NCBI GenBank assembly: GCA_009649675.1
Contig: WJPL01000001.1
Span: 1,632,469 to 1,696,468 of the forward strand
Direction of reading: 5' to 3'
Length of the DNA: 64,000 nt
Source of the DNA: Alphaproteobacteria bacterium HT1-32
Lineage (GTDB): Bacteria; Pseudomonadota; Alphaproteobacteria; Rhodospirillales; HT1-32
This document shows, piece by piece, positions 24,909-34,002 of this stretch (position 1 is its first letter; each line of letters begins with the position of its first letter). A program made the translations under genes and the position numbers. The notes under the pieces are model-generated. The model saw nothing but the letters and a program-made list of their open reading frames with translations. It had not been told where the DNA came from and searched no databases.

Positions 24909-25250
24909 TCAGCCAAAGAACCCGGATCGCCAGAATGCCAGTGCGGCAAACAGGGCGGTTCCGACAGAGACCGATTTCGGTACGCTGCGGCGGGTCAGCA
25001 GAAAGACGACCAGACCGACCCCGACGGCCATGATCCGGTCGGTCATCGGTACGGTCCCCAGAGGCCCCTCTGTAAAGAAGATGGCCCTTACCATCAGCCC
25101 GGCAACCAGCGCATAGGAAACGCATCCCGCCCATTCAAACAGGGCGGAATCGACCTGAATGCGACCGGCAAGGACAGCTCCGGCAAATCGCCAGACAAAG
25201 GTGGCACCAAAGGCGGCGAGCAGCATGATCCAGACACTGGTGTCACTCAT
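24909..25250 (-). CDS. azlD: AzlD family membrane protein (branched-chain amino acid export)
   Basis: A 113-residue protein with three to four hydrophobic spans, starting at an ATG that overlaps the azlC stop. The TFVWRFAGAVLAGRIQVDSALFEWAGCVSYALVAGLMVRAIFF segment fits AzlD. AzlCD-type pairs export branched-chain amino acids or related compounds across the inner membrane. The gene is third in a coupled cobT-azlC-azlD run, an unusual combination. Confidence 0.85.
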   Translation of the reverse strand: MSDTSVWIMLLAAFGATFVWRFAGAVLAGRIQVDSALFEWAGCVSYALVAGLMVRAIFFTEGPLGTVPMTDRIMAVGVGLVVFLLTRRSVPKSVSVGTALFAALAFWRSGFFG

Positions 25251-25975
25251 GACCGCTGGCTCCGTTCTTCAAAGCGGCGAATGAGTGAACCCGCTACATA
25301 ACCCACGGTCCCGAACAGGACACCACCAACGATCATGCCGAAATCCGGGATCAGGTCGATACAGACCGGAACCCCGATCGCACCACAAATCCCGGCTGCC
25401 TGACCGGGGCGTCGTTTGGCGGTTCCCATCATCAGCAGGACGAAGAAGGGGGTGAGAAACAGTGCCGCCAGCCGGAGTGCCGTCGGTACATCGTTGACGA
25501 ACAGATATCCGATCAGTGCCCCGATAAGGCCGAAGCTGACGAGGATGAAACAGAAACCGGAATAATAGGGGATGCGCTGATGCTGTGTCAGTTCTCCACG
25601 CATCAGTTCCATCTGGGCCCAGCTGGTTGGTGAGGCAACCTGCGCCAGAATCAGATGCCAGAGCCTGAAACCGGTTCCGCCATGGACCAGCGGCAGGGAG
25701 GCGACAATCATGGGCAGGGCGCGCACATTGATCAGTCCGATGGAAATGATCAGGGCGGAAACTGATGCCCCGGCGCTGTATAATTCGGTGAAGGCCATCA
25801 TTGGCGGCAGTGCCCAGATCAGCACCGCTGCGGCCAGCATTGTCGGAATATCCAGTCCGTTGGTCGCGGCCTGTGCCCCATATCCGATAAGGGCCGCACC
25901 CAGGGCAATGCCGGGCGCCCGGGCAGCATCAATCAGCCCCCGCCACCATGGAGATCTATCAGGCTTCGTGCTCAT
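25247..25975 (-). CDS. azlC: AzlC family permease
   Basis: A 242-residue polytopic inner-membrane protein with about seven spans, starting at an ATG overlapping the cobT stop by ATGA. GLIDAARAPGIALGAALIGYGAQAATNGLDIPTMLAAAVLIWALPPMMAFTELYSAGAS is a typical AzlC N-terminal half. It would form the export channel with AzlD. The substrate is unproved; branched-chain amino acids are the family default. The tight fusion of azlCD to cobT suggests co-regulation with cobalamin salvage rather than with leucine metabolism. Confidence 0.85.
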   Translation of the reverse strand: MSTKPDRSPWWRGLIDAARAPGIALGAALIGYGAQAATNGLDIPTMLAAAVLIWALPPMMAFTELYSAGASVSALIISIGLINVRALPMIVASLPLVHGGTGFRLWHLILAQVASPTSWAQMELMRGELTQHQRIPYYSGFCFILVSFGLIGALIGYLFVNDVPTALRLAALFLTPFFVLLMMGTAKRRPGQAAGICGAIGVPVCIDLIPDFGMIVGGVLFGTVGYVAGSLIRRFEERSQRS

Positions 25976-26997
25976 TCTTTATCTGCGACACCTGCTTCGC
26001 CGAAGGTGGCCATGCCGGTATGGCAGGCGATGGCGGCCCGGACCACCTGAACCGCCAGCACTGCACCGGAGGCTTCGCCGAGACGCAGGCCCAGATCCAG
26101 CAGGGGTTCCTTGCCAAGCTTTTCGATCAGCCGGCGATGGCCCGGCTCTGCAGAGCTGTGGGCCACCATGCAGTGATCAAGGGCAGAGGGGTTGATGGCC
26201 TGCAGAACGGCGGCAGCCGAGGTGCAGATGAAACCATCCAGCAGAACCGGGCAGCGCTGCCAGCGTGCGGCCAGAATAGCCCCGGCAATGGCCGCCAGTT
26301 CGCGGCCACCGACAGCGCGGAGAATATCCAGACCATCAGTCATCATATCGCGATTGCGGGCGACCCCTTCACGCACCACACGAATCTTGTTTTCCAGCGC
26401 AGAGCCGCGAACGCCGGTTCCCGGTCCGGTCCAGTCTTCGGCCTTGCCGTCATAGAGCGCGTGGCAGATGGCGGCGGCTGACGTTGTGTTGCCGATGCCC
26501 ATTTCGCCAAGGCAGATCAGGTCCGCCGGTTCTTCCAGCGCGCCCATGCCGAAAATCATCGCCTGCAGGCATTCTTTTTCCGACATTGCCGGGCCCTGGG
26601 TGAAGTCCGCTGTCGGGACTTCCAGCGCCAGTTCATAGACCGTCAGCCCGACATCGGATTCCCCGCAAAGCTGGTTCACCGCAGCACCGCCGGTCTGGAA
26701 GTTGGCAACCATCTGGGCCGTTACTTCCGGCGGAAAGGCTGAAACGCCCTGAGCGGCGACGCCATGATTGGCAGCAAAGACGGCGGCCCGCACATTACCG
26801 AGCAGCGGTGGATACTGACCACGCCAGGCGGCCATCCATTCGGTGATTTCTTCCAGCCGGCCGAGCGACCCCGGTGGTTTGGTGAGCTGTGGTTCACGGG
26901 CGCGGACTTCGGCCAGACGGTCGGTATCCGGTCCCGGCAGGTCTGCCAGACTGGCGCGAAGTTCATCAAAGGACTGGATGGGTAAGGTATCGGACAA
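25972..26997 (-). CDS. cobT: Nicotinate-nucleotide:dimethylbenzimidazole phosphoribosyltransferase
   Basis: A 341-residue cytoplasmic enzyme that makes alpha-ribazole phosphate for the lower ligand of cobalamin. Seen: EPQLTKPPGSLGRLEE, VFAANHGVAAQGVSAFPPEVTAQMV, LGEMGIGNTTSAAAI and AEPGHRRLIEKL, the standard CobT blocks. The start is a TTG (26995-26997) with a good AGGAGA site seven bases upstream (27005-27010); no ATG or GTG fits the N-terminus. It is divergent from cobS and leads a cobT-azlC-azlD run. Confidence 0.95.
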   Translation of the reverse strand: MSDTLPIQSFDELRASLADLPGPDTDRLAEVRAREPQLTKPPGSLGRLEEITEWMAAWRGQYPPLLGNVRAAVFAANHGVAAQGVSAFPPEVTAQMVANFQTGGAAVNQLCGESDVGLTVYELALEVPTADFTQGPAMSEKECLQAMIFGMGALEEPADLICLGEMGIGNTTSAAAICHALYDGKAEDWTGPGTGVRGSALENKIRVVREGVARNRDMMTDGLDILRAVGGRELAAIAGAILAARWQRCPVLLDGFICTSAAAVLQAINPSALDHCMVAHSSAEPGHRRLIEKLGKEPLLDLGLRLGEASGAVLAVQVVRAAIACHTGMATFGEAGVADKE

Positions 26998-27141
26998 GCA
27001 ATTGTCTCCTGAATAATGCGCGGACCCCGTCGGAAAACAGGATATTTGACCGGCCGGCAGGGTGGAATTGCTGGACCGGATGGGGTGCTGATCTATAACC
27101 CCCGTGAGCCTTAAAATATCAGCGACGGCAGGTCTATCGAA

Positions 27142-27936
27142 TTGTCAGCAGATCAGGAAACAACAAAGTCAGGGAATTCTGTCTCCGCCTGGATTCGTGA
27201 CGCCCGCGTGGCGCTTTGTTTCCTGACGCGCCTGCCGGTCGGCTGGCCCGCCGGGGGTGATGCCGTCACGCTGGCCGCCGCATCCCGGACCTTCCCGGTT
27301 GTCGGGCTGGTAACGGGTGGTCTGTCGGCCATTTTCTGGCTGGTTTTGCGCGATACCGGATTACCTGTCCTGCCTGCGGCAGTGCTGACCATCGGTCTCG
27401 GGGTGCTGATGACCGGCGCCCTGCATGAGGACGGCCTGGCGGATATGGCCGATGGTGCCGGGGCGGGTGCCGACCGGGAACGCCGGCTGGAGATCATGCG
27501 GGATTCCCGGATTGGTGCCTATGGCGTTCTGGCAATTGTCTTTTCCGCAGGCCTGCGCGTTACCTGTCTTGCAGCCTTTCCGGACCCCCGGTTTGGCGCA
27601 GCGGCGCTGGTTGCGGCACATGTCGGCGGGCGTGCCGGGCTGCCTGCGGTCATGCGGCTGCTGCCCCGCGCCAGAACAGACGGACTGTCGGTGACGGCAG
27701 GAAGTCCGGATGACCGCAGCGCGCTGCTAAGCGCCGGGATCGGTATTTTTCTGGTGTTGCTGTTCGCCGGTTTTGAAGCCGGGCTGACGGCAGCCGCCCT
27801 GACCGCCCTTGCTCTCTGGCTGACTTCGATCTGGGCAAAACGCCGTCTTGGCGGGCAGACCGGGGATGTGCTGGGCGGTATGGAGCAGATTGGCGAGATG
27901 GTTATTCTTTTGACATTAGTGGTGGCGATAACATGA
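27142..27936 (+). CDS. cobS: Adenosylcobinamide-GDP ribazoletransferase (cobalamin synthase)
   Basis: A 264-residue inner-membrane enzyme that joins adenosylcobinamide-GDP with alpha-ribazole (phosphate), the last step of cobalamin assembly. The frame has no ATG near the family start, so a TTG at 27142 is taken, with a weak GGCAGG nine bases upstream. Conserved parts are ARVALCFLTRLPVGWP, GALHEDGLADMADGAGAG (acidic metal site) and MRDSRIGAYGV, then several membrane spans. It overlaps the phosphatase gene by ATGA. Confidence 0.93.
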   Translation: MSADQETTKSGNSVSAWIRDARVALCFLTRLPVGWPAGGDAVTLAAASRTFPVVGLVTGGLSAIFWLVLRDTGLPVLPAAVLTIGLGVLMTGALHEDGLADMADGAGAGADRERRLEIMRDSRIGAYGVLAIVFSAGLRVTCLAAFPDPRFGAAALVAAHVGGRAGLPAVMRLLPRARTDGLSVTAGSPDDRSALLSAGIGIFLVLLFAGFEAGLTAAALTALALWLTSIWAKRRLGGQTGDVLGGMEQIGEMVILLTLVVAIT

Positions 27937-28574
27937 CGGTTACGGAGTTCTACTGGGTTCGGCATGCGCCGGTTGTGCATCTCAACGGCTGTATCTATGG
28001 CCGCAATGATGTGGATTGTGACACGGGCAATGCAGGCCTGTTCAGCGCAGTTGCCGCTGAATTGCCGCGTCAGGCCGTCTGGCTGACATCCTCGCTGCGG
28101 CGGACCCACCAGACCGCAGAAGCGCTGATTGCTGCGGGTGCCGTACAAGGAGATTTTCTGAAGGATGAAGATCTGGATGAACAGCATATGGGCGACTGGC
28201 AGGGCCAGACATGGGATGAAATCGACCAGAAGTATGAACGTATTGCCCACCGGTTCTGGGTTGCGCCGGCTTCCGTCGCGCCACCGGGTGGTGAAAGCTT
28301 TACAGATCTGGTGAACCGCACCCGTCGCGCCATTGACCGGATGCTTGAATCCCATCGCGGGCAGACCATCATTGCTGTTACCCATGGTGGTACCATCCGG
28401 GCGGCGCTGTCGCTGGCGCTGAATGTCGAGCCGGAAGCGGCTCTGGCGTTTCAGGTGGAGAATGTGTCGATCACGAAGATGGAACATATTGATGACGCGC
28501 GACATGGCGGTGCGTGGCGAATTCCTTTCGTGAATCGTGTTCTTCGTCCACAATCGGCCCAGCAGAACTTCTGA
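27933..28574 (+). CDS. cobC: Histidine phosphatase family, probable alpha-ribazole phosphatase
   Basis: A 213-residue cytoplasmic phosphatase. The catalytic RHAP motif is at residues 9-12 (FYWVRHAPVVHLNGCIYGRNDVDCD), with a second histidine in AVTHGGTIRAAL; the arginine pair is in LTSSLRRTHQTAEAL. It overlaps cobS by ATGA, so it is assigned as CobC, which removes the phosphate from alpha-ribazole-5'-phosphate or adenosylcobalamin-5'-phosphate. The family is broad, so the specificity rests on the operon. Confidence 0.85.
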   Translation: MTVTEFYWVRHAPVVHLNGCIYGRNDVDCDTGNAGLFSAVAAELPRQAVWLTSSLRRTHQTAEALIAAGAVQGDFLKDEDLDEQHMGDWQGQTWDEIDQKYERIAHRFWVAPASVAPPGGESFTDLVNRTRRAIDRMLESHRGQTIIAVTHGGTIRAALSLALNVEPEAALAFQVENVSITKMEHIDDARHGGAWRIPFVNRVLRPQSAQQNF

Positions 28575-28598
28575 CCGTAACAGGATGGCCGGTCCGCG

Positions 28599-29216
28599 AT
28601 GACAGATTTTGATAATCCGTATGATGCCGGTCTGCAGCAGATCGCTCTGGACAGTCTCTATCTGGCGCCGGAAAACCGCCTCCTGCAATCCGGTTCGCTG
28701 CCGGCGGTCACGCTGGTGCTTGGTGGTGTCCGGTCGGGCAAAAGCCGGTTTGCAGAACGCATGATCCCGAAAGACCGCAACCCGATCTATCTGGCGACCG
28801 CAGAAGCCATGGATGATGAAATGCGGGCCCGGATCGCACAGCATCAGGCGCGCCGGGGAGAGAACTGGTCTTTACGGGAAGAACCGCTGGAATTGCCGAA
28901 AGCCCTGCTGCAGCTTGATTCCCATCGTCAGCCGATGCTGGTCGACAGTCTTGGCATGTGGCTGAACAACCTGATCTATCGCGAAGGGGATGTCGCCGCG
29001 GCAGTTGATGAACTGACCGAATCACTGATGCGGATCAATGGCCCGGTCGTGCTGGTCAGCGATGAAGTCGGGCTGGGTATTGTCCCTGACAACGCGCTGT
29101 CCCGCAGCTATCGGGACCAGATCGGGCTGCTGAACCAGCGGGTTGCCCTTGTGGCGCAGCAGGTGGTATTCGTCGCGGCTGGTCTCCCCCTCATACTCAA
29201 GGGCATGCAAAAATGA
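28599..29216 (+). CDS. cobU: Adenosylcobinamide kinase/guanylyltransferase
   Basis: A 205-residue bifunctional enzyme (CobU/CobP) that phosphorylates adenosylcobinamide and then adds GMP. The P-loop GGVRSGKS is at 42-49, and the histidine that carries GMP in the family is H82 (QHQARRGENW). LVDSLGMWLNNLI is also conserved. The first 38 residues before the P-loop strand are an extra segment compared with the usual CobU, which begins close to the P-loop. A start nearer the P-loop is possible, but no well-placed ATG was found. It overlaps cobW by ATGA. Confidence 0.93.
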   Translation: MTDFDNPYDAGLQQIALDSLYLAPENRLLQSGSLPAVTLVLGGVRSGKSRFAERMIPKDRNPIYLATAEAMDDEMRARIAQHQARRGENWSLREEPLELPKALLQLDSHRQPMLVDSLGMWLNNLIYREGDVAAAVDELTESLMRINGPVVLVSDEVGLGIVPDNALSRSYRDQIGLLNQRVALVAQQVVFVAAGLPLILKGMQK

Positions 29217-30244
29217 ACGCACGTATCCCGGCGACCATCGTCACCGGCTTCCTCGGCGCGGGAAAAACCACGCTTATCCGCCATCTTCTCCAGAATGCGG
29301 ATGGACGGCGAATCGCGCTGATCATCAATGAATTCGGCGATCTCGGTATCGACAAGGGTATCGTTGAGGGCTGCGGGATTCCGGATTGCGAGGAAGGCGA
29401 TATTGTCGAGCTGGCGAATGGGTGCATCTGCTGCACCGTGGCCGACGATTTCCTGCCGACCATTGAAACCCTGCTGGGCCGGGCTGATCCGCCGGATCAT
29501 ATTGTCATCGAAACTTCGGGTCTGGCCCTGCCGAAACCGCTGATCAAGGCCTTTGCCTGGCCGGAAGTACGGTCGCGTACCACTGTTGATGGCGTGGTTG
29601 CGATGATCGACGCCGCCGCCGTTGCCGATGGCCGCTTCGCCGATGACCCGGCGGCTGTGCAGGCGATCCGCGAAAGCGATGAGATGCTGGATCATGACAA
29701 TCCGCTGGAGGAACTGTTCGAAGACCAGCTTGCCGCCGCCGATATCGTTATCCTGAACAAGACCGACCTGCTGGATGAAGCAACGATTGCCGGGGTTGAA
29801 CAGACCCTGAAAGCACGGTTGCGACCGGGTGTGAAGATTTTGCGGGCCACGGAAGGCCGGGTCGATGTGGCTGTGGCGCTGGGCGTGAATGCCTCGGCAG
29901 AAGACGATCTGGATGCACGGCCTTCGCATCATGATGGTCCGCATGACCACGACCATGATGATTTTGACAGTTTCATCGTCGATCTCGGTCAGGTTGATGA
30001 TGTTGCCGCGCTGACGACGCGGATCGGGACCACGGTCGATCAGTTCGACATTCTGCGCATCAAGGGCTTCATCGATGTACCGGGCAAGCCGATGCGTCAG
30101 GTGATTCAGGGTGTTGGCAGTCGTATCCAGACCTATTTCGACCGGCCCTGGAAATCAGGTGAATCACGCTCAAGCCAGTTGGTTGTGATCGGTCTGGCGG
30201 GTATGGACAAGACAGCCATCGAGGCCGCGCTGACCGCTGCCTGA
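29213..30244 (+). CDS. cobW: CobW GTPase, putative metal chaperone for cobalamin synthesis
   Basis: A 343-residue G3E GTPase. It has GFLGAGKTT at 12-20 (P-loop), the metal-binding CxCC at C71-C74 (NGCICCTV), NKTD at 182-185 (guanine recognition), and a histidine/aspartate-rich stretch at about 239-250 (HHDGPHDHDHDD). CobW proteins are thought to deliver cobalt to the CobNST chelatase in the aerobic pathway. The gene sits directly ahead of cobN, with an ATGA overlap to cobU. Family and context agree. Confidence 0.95.
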   Translation: MNARIPATIVTGFLGAGKTTLIRHLLQNADGRRIALIINEFGDLGIDKGIVEGCGIPDCEEGDIVELANGCICCTVADDFLPTIETLLGRADPPDHIVIETSGLALPKPLIKAFAWPEVRSRTTVDGVVAMIDAAAVADGRFADDPAAVQAIRESDEMLDHDNPLEELFEDQLAAADIVILNKTDLLDEATIAGVEQTLKARLRPGVKILRATEGRVDVAVALGVNASAEDDLDARPSHHDGPHDHDHDDFDSFIVDLGQVDDVAALTTRIGTTVDQFDILRIKGFIDVPGKPMRQVIQGVGSRIQTYFDRPWKSGESRSSQLVVIGLAGMDKTAIEAALTAA

Positions 30245-30267
30245 GCGGCGCGCAGAGAGGCAGTTTC

Positions 30268-33200
30268 ATGCATCTTCTCGCCGCGCAGCCGGGCATCGTC
30301 GCAGACGGATCGGAAGCGGTTGATCTCGGCCAGACGCCGGGTGATATCGTCATCCTGTCCGCCGCAGAATCCGAACTGGCCTGTCTTGCGGCAGCACAGC
30401 ACCAGCTGGTGGAGCGGCATGGTGATGGCCAGCCATCCCTGCGTCTCGCCAGCCTGTTGCAGCTCGGACATAACATGTCCGTTGATCTCTACACCGAGAC
30501 CATTCTGGAATCAGCAAAGCTGATAGTCATCCGCCTGCTGGGCGGTGCCTCCTACTGGCCTTATGGCCTTGACCAGGCGCTGGAAGTGGCCCGCCGGACG
30601 GGTGCAAAACTGGCAGTTCTGCCGGGTGATGATCAGCCGGACCCGGTGCTGTCGGATTACTGCACCCTGCCTGCGGGCGATTGTCACCGGCTCTGGCAAT
30701 ATGCCGTTCACGGGGGTGTCGACAACGCCGCCGAGATGCTGAATTTCGCAACCAGTCTGCTGGGCCGCGAGCGTGAGTGGCGTGAACCGGCGCCCCTGTT
30801 GCGGGGGGGGCGTTATGGCGAGGTTCTGCCGGAAGATGCCGACCGCCCGGTTGCGGCGATCCTGTTTTACCGGTCGCTGGTGCAAAGCGGCAATATGGCG
30901 GTAATTGATGCGCTCAGCCGTGCCCTGCGTGATGAGGGGCTGGCTCCGCTGCCGGTCTATGCAGCCAGCCTGCGGGATGCGGTGGCGGCGGGGACGGTTG
31001 AGGCCCTGCTGGCAGATCATCAGCCGGATATTATCCTCAATGCCACGGGGTTTGCGCTATCCACCCCGGGTGCGCCAACCAGTGCCTCGCCACTGGATGT
31101 CACCGATTGTCCTGTGTTGCAGGTGGTGTTTTCCGGCTCGAACGAAGCGGCCTGGCGAGAGTCCGATAACGGGCTGGGCGCACGTGATATCGCCATGAAT
31201 GTTGCCCTGCCGGAAGTCGATGGCCGGGTTCTGGCCCGCGCCGTCTCATTCAAGTCATCGGCGAAACGTGATGCGCTGACCCAGACGGATATCGTCACCT
31301 ACAAGCCGGTTGCCGATCGCATTGCCTTCACCGCGACACTGGCCCGGAACTGGGTGACCTTGCGCCGGAAGGCAGCCGGTCAGCGGCATGTTGCGCTGAT
31401 TGTGGCCAATTATCCGAACCGGGATGGCCGGATCGGCAATGGTGTCGGGCTGGATACACCGGCGGCAGCGGTGGCGGCGATCGAACGGCTGGCGACAGAC
31501 GGCTATGATGTTCAGAATGCCCCGGCGACGGGCGCCGAGCTGATCAAACGGCTGATGGACGGGCCGACCAATGATCATACGGCCCTGACCTCCCGGACGG
31601 TGACCGAGATGATCAGCCGCGATGAGTATCTCCGCTTCTGGTCGGATCTGCCGGAGGCTGTACGCAGTGCCGTCAGCGATCGCTGGGGAGAGCCGGAAGC
31701 CGATCCGTTCTTCCTCGCGGATCGGCAGGCTTTTGCCGTATCGGCCTATCGGTGCGGCAAGCTGATCATCGGTCTGCAACCGGCCCGTGGCTATAATATC
31801 GACCCGAAAGAAACCTATCACGACCCGGCGCTGGTGCCGCCGCATGCCTATCTCGCTTTCTATGCCTGGATCCGGCAGGTCTTTGAGGCTGACGCGGTCA
31901 TTCATATGGGCAAGCATGGCAATATGGAATGGTTGCCGGGCAAGTCTGTCGCCCTGTCGGCAGATTGCTTTCCGGAAGCAGTGTTTGGCCCGATGCCGCA
32001 TCTCTATCCCTTCATCGTCAATGACCCGGGGGAGGGAACGCAGGCAAAGCGCCGGGCGCAGGCGGTCATCATTGATCACCTGACCCCGCCCCTGACCCGC
32101 GCCGAATCCTACGGCCCGTTGCGGGAGCTGGAACGGCTGGTGGATGAGTTTTATGAGGCGGCAAATGTCGACCCGCGGCGTATGCGGGAACTGGGTCGGG
32201 AAATTGTCGAACTGTCAGAACAGAGCGGTCTTGATCTGGATTGTGGCATATCGGCAGATGACGACGAGGCCAGCCGGTTGCAGAAACTCGACAACCACCT
32301 CTGTGAACTCAAGGAAATGCAGATCCGCGACGGGCTGCATATCTTTGGCCATTCCCCGGAAGACCGGCTTCGCCGGGACCTTCTGGTGGCCCTGACACGG
32401 ATACCCCGGGGCGATGGGGCTGCCGCGAATGCGTCGATCCTGCGGGCGCTGGCGGCGGATCTTGATCTGGGTTTTGACCCGCTGGACTGTGAGATGGCGG
32501 CAATCTGGCCGGGTCGGAAGCCAATGCTTCTCGACGGCCTGACCGATGACCGCTGGCGGACGGCAGGTGATACGGTGGAGCGCCTTGAACTGCTGGCGGC
32601 CGGGCTTGTCGGTGGTGATCTGGACTGTCCGGCAGACTGGACGGCAACGACAGCTGTCCTGACGGAAATCACCGACCGGATTGCGGTGGCGGTTGATGCC
32701 TGTGGCCCGGCGGAACTTGAGGGGCTGGCGACGGGGCTGGACGGGCGGTTTGTCGCCCCCGGCCCGTCCGGTGCACCGACACGGGGCAGGCCTGAAGTAT
32801 TGCCGACGGGGCGGAATTTCTATTCTGTCGACACACGTACAGTGCCGACACCAACCGCCTGGCGGCTGGGCTGGAAGTCGGCTTCCCTGCTGATTGACAG
32901 ATACGTACAGGATAACGGGGACTGGCCAAAGTCGATGGCTTTGTCGGCCTGGGGCACGTCGAACATGCGTACGGGTGGTGACGATATTGCACAGGCGATG
33001 GCCCTGATCGGGGTCCAGCCGTCCTGGGAGACAGGATCGGGGCGCGTCATCGGGTTCGAGATTATCCCGGCGAATGTACTGGGCCGGCCCCGTGTTGATG
33101 TGACGCTGCGGATTTCCGGGTTCTTCCGTGATGCCTTTCCGGGCCTGATCGACCTGTTTGATTCGGCTGCCCGTGCTGTTGCTGAACTGGATGAACCGGC

Positions 33201-34002
33201 AAGTCAGAACCCGGCGGCGGCGGCCTGGCGTCTGGCATCGTCATCCCTGCAGGCGGATGGCCTTGACCGGGCCATGGCCGAACAGCAGGCGGGTCATCGT
33301 GTATTCGGATCGAAACCCGGTGCCTATGGCGCGGGCCTGCAGGCACTGATTGACGAGAAATGCTGGGAAAGTGACGCGGACCTGGCGGCAGCTTATGTGG
33401 AATGGGGCGGTTATGCCTATGGTGCGGGAGCCGCCGGCCGGGCCGCCCATGATACTTTCCGTGACCGGCTGAAAACCGTGCAGGCGGTCATCCAGAATCA
33501 GGATAACCGGGAACATGACCTGCTCGATTCCGACGACTATTATCAGTTTGAAGGCGGTATGACGGCGGCGGTCCGGGTGCTGTCCGGGTCGCAGCCTGCG
33601 GCTTATCACCCCGATCATTCACGACCGGAATCACCCCGTATCCGCAGTCTTGAGGAAGAGGTCGCCCGTGTGGTGCGTGCCCGTGTGGTGAATCCGAAAT
33701 GGATCAGCGGGGTCATGCGTCACGGCTACAAGGGCGCGTTCGAGATGGCGGCGACCGTGGATTATCTGTTCGCCTTTGCTGCGACGGCCCGCTGTGTCCG
33801 GGATCATCATTTTGATCTGGTGTTCGACGCCTATCTGGAAGACAGCGAGGTTCTGGCCTTTCTGGAACAGGAAAACCCTGCCGCCCTGCGTGAACTGTCA
33901 GACCGGCTGCGTGAGGCAATTGACCGGGGCCTGTGGCAACCCCGCCGTAATACGGTCTATGATCGCCTGACCAGCCTGACAGAGGAGCATTCCAATGAGT
34001 GA
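30268..34002 (+). CDS. cobN: Cobaltochelatase large subunit CobN
   Basis: A 1244-residue cytoplasmic protein that inserts Co(II) into hydrogenobyrinate a,c-diamide with the ATPase subunits CobS and CobT of the chelatase. The hallmark VIHMGKHGNMEWLPGKSVALSADC lies near residue 545. LVANYPNRDGRIGNGVGLDTPAA and the late SWGTSNMRTGGDDIAQAMALIGVQP blocks are also CobN/BchH features. The start ATG follows an AGAGAGG site. The ATPase chelatase subunits are not in the window. Its end overlaps cobO by eight bases, and the ribosome site of cobO (GAGGAG) lies inside it. Confidence 0.96.
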   Translation: MHLLAAQPGIVADGSEAVDLGQTPGDIVILSAAESELACLAAAQHQLVERHGDGQPSLRLASLLQLGHNMSVDLYTETILESAKLIVIRLLGGASYWPYGLDQALEVARRTGAKLAVLPGDDQPDPVLSDYCTLPAGDCHRLWQYAVHGGVDNAAEMLNFATSLLGREREWREPAPLLRGGRYGEVLPEDADRPVAAILFYRSLVQSGNMAVIDALSRALRDEGLAPLPVYAASLRDAVAAGTVEALLADHQPDIILNATGFALSTPGAPTSASPLDVTDCPVLQVVFSGSNEAAWRESDNGLGARDIAMNVALPEVDGRVLARAVSFKSSAKRDALTQTDIVTYKPVADRIAFTATLARNWVTLRRKAAGQRHVALIVANYPNRDGRIGNGVGLDTPAAAVAAIERLATDGYDVQNAPATGAELIKRLMDGPTNDHTALTSRTVTEMISRDEYLRFWSDLPEAVRSAVSDRWGEPEADPFFLADRQAFAVSAYRCGKLIIGLQPARGYNIDPKETYHDPALVPPHAYLAFYAWIRQVFEADAVIHMGKHGNMEWLPGKSVALSADCFPEAVFGPMPHLYPFIVNDPGEGTQAKRRAQAVIIDHLTPPLTRAESYGPLRELERLVDEFYEAANVDPRRMRELGREIVELSEQSGLDLDCGISADDDEASRLQKLDNHLCELKEMQIRDGLHIFGHSPEDRLRRDLLVALTRIPRGDGAAANASILRALAADLDLGFDPLDCEMAAIWPGRKPMLLDGLTDDRWRTAGDTVERLELLAAGLVGGDLDCPADWTATTAVLTEITDRIAVAVDACGPAELEGLATGLDGRFVAPGPSGAPTRGRPEVLPTGRNFYSVDTRTVPTPTAWRLGWKSASLLIDRYVQDNGDWPKSMALSAWGTSNMRTGGDDIAQAMALIGVQPSWETGSGRVIGFEIIPANVLGRPRVDVTLRISGFFRDAFPGLIDLFDSAARAVAELDEPASQNPAAAAWRLASSSLQADGLDRAMAEQQAGHRVFGSKPGAYGAGLQALIDEKCWESDADLAAAYVEWGGYAYGAGAAGRAAHDTFRDRLKTVQAVIQNQDNREHDLLDSDDYYQFEGGMTAAVRVLSGSQPAAYHPDHSRPESPRIRSLEEEVARVVRARVVNPKWISGVMRHGYKGAFEMAATVDYLFAFAATARCVRDHHFDLVFDAYLEDSEVLAFLEQENPAALRELSDRLREAIDRGLWQPRRNTVYDRLTSLTEEHSNE

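Noticed and set aside
27126-27136. AGACCTGCC on the minus strand upstream of cobT, similar to the second half of a cobalamin-riboswitch B12 box
   Set aside because: The first half of the box does not match and there is too little space upstream (inside cobS) for the rest of the riboswitch.
27519-28844. 441-residue open frame on the minus strand across cobS, cobC and cobU
   Set aside because: It runs antisense through three well-identified overlapping genes and shows no recognisable domain.
31255-32079. 274-residue open frame antisense to cobN
   Set aside because: It is a shadow of the cobN reading frame with no ribosome site and no domain.
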